From positions 1 through 6,330 of the forward strand of contig RFUP01000142.1 of the NCBI GenBank assembly GCA_009922885.1: a DNA stretch of 6,330 bases. The letters are read 5' to 3'. The translations under genes and the position numbers were made by a program. Positions within the stretch are counted from its first letter, which is position 1. Each line of letters begins with the position of its first letter. The DNA is from Paracoccaceae bacterium. GTDB lineage: Bacteria > Pseudomonadota > Alphaproteobacteria > Rhodobacterales > Rhodobacteraceae. Positions 4,969-6,330 of this stretch are shown here, in pieces. The notes under the pieces are model-generated. The model did no database searches and was not told the DNA's origin. It saw only the letters and a program-made list of their open reading frames with translations.

Positions 4969-6330
4969 CTAAAGCCGTGAGATCTGGAGTTCCGCGCGCA
5001 ACCCGCGCGCCCCATTGGTAAACGCCAACTGCCCGCCATGCTGTTCGGCAATGGTGGCCACGATCGTGAGGCCCAAGCCGAACCCCGTGGTGCCCGAAGC
5101 GTTTTCGCCGCGTTTGAAGGGCGCAATGGCAGCTTCGATATCGGCCACTTGCATTTCGGTGCCCTCATCCTCGACAGCGATAGTCACGCTATCGGCACCG
5201 GGGAGGATCTGCACCGTCGCGCGCCGCCCGTATTTCAACGCATTGTCGATCAGGTTCGAAAGCGCGCGTTGCAGCGCGATGGGGCGGGCCGTGAGGAGGA
5301 TCGGCGCGTGATCGGGCAGGCTGCCTTGCGCCGAAGTTGACGAAAACACCGAGCGCCCGCCTTTCAGCACCAGAGGCGCCATGGGCAGGAGGTCTACGGG
5401 TTTGCCCAAGTCCTGATAATCATGCACCAAGGCTTCCACCAAGGAACTAAGCGACAGCTGGCGCGGTTCCTCCACGTTCAGTTCGGCGCGCGTATAGGTC
5501 AGCGCGCTTTCGATCATGCCCGTCATATGGTCGATATCGGCTTCGAGTTTGCGCCTCAAATCCGCATCCGCGATGAGCGCGGCGCGCAGCCTCAGCCGCG
5601 TGGCAGGCGTGCCCAGATCATGGCTGACGCCTGAAAGCACCACCGCGCGCTTTGAGAGATGCGCGCGCTCGTTTTCCAGATAGCTGTTCACGGAAGCCAC
5701 GATTTCACGCAGTTCCGTGGGGCCTTCGCTTGGATAGCTGTCCGGTCCGCCGAGTTGGCGGCGGGTTTTCAAAGCGGAGGCGAAGCGCTCGAAGGGGGCG
5801 GCGATTTCCGCGGCGAGGGTGAAAAGCGCGCCCAGCGCGATAAGTGCCAGCACTGCTGCCAGAAGTCGCCCGTCGAAAGGCTTGGCCTTGCACCCCCACA
5901 CGTCCGCGCCCGCGATCCGCCGCCAGCGGGCGTCGTCATGGCGCAAGTAAAGCACCGCATCCGAGCAATAGGCCGCCATGAGCCGCGTGATTGCACCAGT
6001 CTTTTCCGCCGCCGATTGGCCTTCGGCGGAAGTGATATCCGCCACCGGATAGCGCAGATCACCCGAGACGATTGCTACTTTCAGCCTCTCGCCGCTCATG
6101 ATGTCGGGCGATGGGCCGTAGATGGAGGCATTGGTCACGTAGAGCGGCGCGGGCGCACCCGGCAAGCGGGCGAAGTCGCCTTGTTCGGCAAGGCGCGCGT
6201 CTCGGGCGCTCAAGACTTGCCCGTCTAGCCCTTCGGGCAAAGGCGTGCCTGTGCGCAGCGCTTCGAACAGCGATACGCCCGTGACGTAGCTGGTGGTCAG
6301 GTGCCGTTCCCACGCCTGCACGGCGGAAAG
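4969..6330 (-). CDS. Two-component sensor histidine kinase, EnvZ/OmpB-like (5' end outside window)
   Basis: Inner-membrane kinase that autophosphorylates on His and passes phosphate to a response regulator not present here. The frame stays open to the window edge, so the start and first membrane helix are missing. Numbering is from the GTG at 6321. Residues 1-148 are the probable periplasmic sensor region with C119 and C144. A membrane helix spans about 151-172 (LLAAVLALIALGALFTLAAE). HAMP follows at 173-225. The phospho-acceptor H234 lies in LSGVSHDLGTPATRLRLR (229-246). The N-box is ALSNLIDNALKYG (353-365, N360). The G1 region, VEDEGTEM (383-390), lacks the usual second glycine. The F-box is APFKRG (400-405) and the G2 box GFGLGL (413-418). 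An insertion (309-342) precedes the ATPase domain. HDLGTP replaces the common HDLRTP. It ends with TAG 78 bp before the GST gene. Its signal is unknown. Confidence 0.9.
   Translation of the reverse strand, partial: LSAVQAWERHLTTSYVTGVSLFEALRTGTPLPEGLDGQVLSARDARLAEQGDFARLPGAPAPLYVTNASIYGPSPDIMSGERLKVAIVSGDLRYPVADITSAEGQSAAEKTGAITRLMAAYCSDAVLYLRHDDARWRRIAGADVWGCKAKPFDGRLLAAVLALIALGALFTLAAEIAAPFERFASALKTRRQLGGPDSYPSEGPTELREIVASVNSYLENERAHLSKRAVVLSGVSHDLGTPATRLRLRAALIADADLRRKLEADIDHMTGMIESALTYTRAELNVEEPRQLSLSSLVEALVHDYQDLGKPVDLLPMAPLVLKGGRSVFSSTSAQGSLPDHAPILLTARPIALQRALSNLIDNALKYGRRATVQILPGADSVTIAVEDEGTEMQVADIEAAIAPFKRGENASGTTGFGLGLTIVATIAEQHGGQLAFTNGARGLRAELQISRL

Noticed and set aside
4120..4980. 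A 286-codon + strand open frame opposite the GST gene
   Set aside because: The GST on the other strand has a strong ribosome binding site and complete domains; this translation has no recognisable domain.
5659..6228. A 189-codon + strand open frame opposite the kinase gene
   Set aside because: It is antisense to the kinase sensor, membrane and HAMP region, with low-quality composition.
1..6330. A novel defence, mobile or secondary-metabolism system
   Set aside because: The four minus-strand genes are ordinary conserved families, and no integrase, transposase, CRISPR repeat, toxin-antitoxin pair or terminal repeat is visible. The only unplaced pieces are the partial and truncated genes at 1-511.

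Overview
The window is GC-rich chromosomal DNA (roughly 60% GC or more by eye, with strong G/C preference at third codon positions). ParE, the RsmB-type methyltransferase and the EnvZ-like kinase all have an alphaproteobacterial look, most like Rhodobacterales/Rhodobacteraceae. That placement rests on remembered family sequence style, not on a search.

Layout from left to right. On the + strand, the last 25 codons of an unrecognised gene (1-78) are followed by a 139-residue protein (92-511). It carries a GT8-like D-x-D segment and looks C-terminally truncated, because it stops 3 bp from the end of the convergent gene. Everything else is on the - strand. In transcription order, from right to left, this is a sensor histidine kinase cut by the window edge (4969-6330), a glutathione S-transferase (4231-4890), parE encoding topoisomerase IV subunit B (2187-4145), and rsmB encoding a 16S rRNA m5C methyltransferase (515-1813). 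The first three are separated by 78 and 85 bp. A gap of about 370 bp separates parE from rsmB. It starts with a terminator-like hairpin overlapping the parE stop, holds a large GC-rich inverted repeat, and ends with a strong hairpin plus U-run just ahead of rsmB.

Functionally, parE (chromosome decatenation) and rsmB (rRNA modification) are housekeeping genes. The kinase and GST could reflect envelope or redox stress handling: the kinase's sensor region contains the only two cysteines of its visible part. Shared orientation is the only sequence link among these four genes, and hairpins in each gap suggest at least partly separate transcription.

I see no CRISPR array, tRNA, rRNA, insertion sequence, phage gene or toxin-antitoxin pair, and no convincing undescribed multi-gene system. 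The points most worth a second look are the truncated glycosyltransferase-like gene against rsmB, the structured parE-rsmB spacer, and the degenerate G1 box of the kinase.
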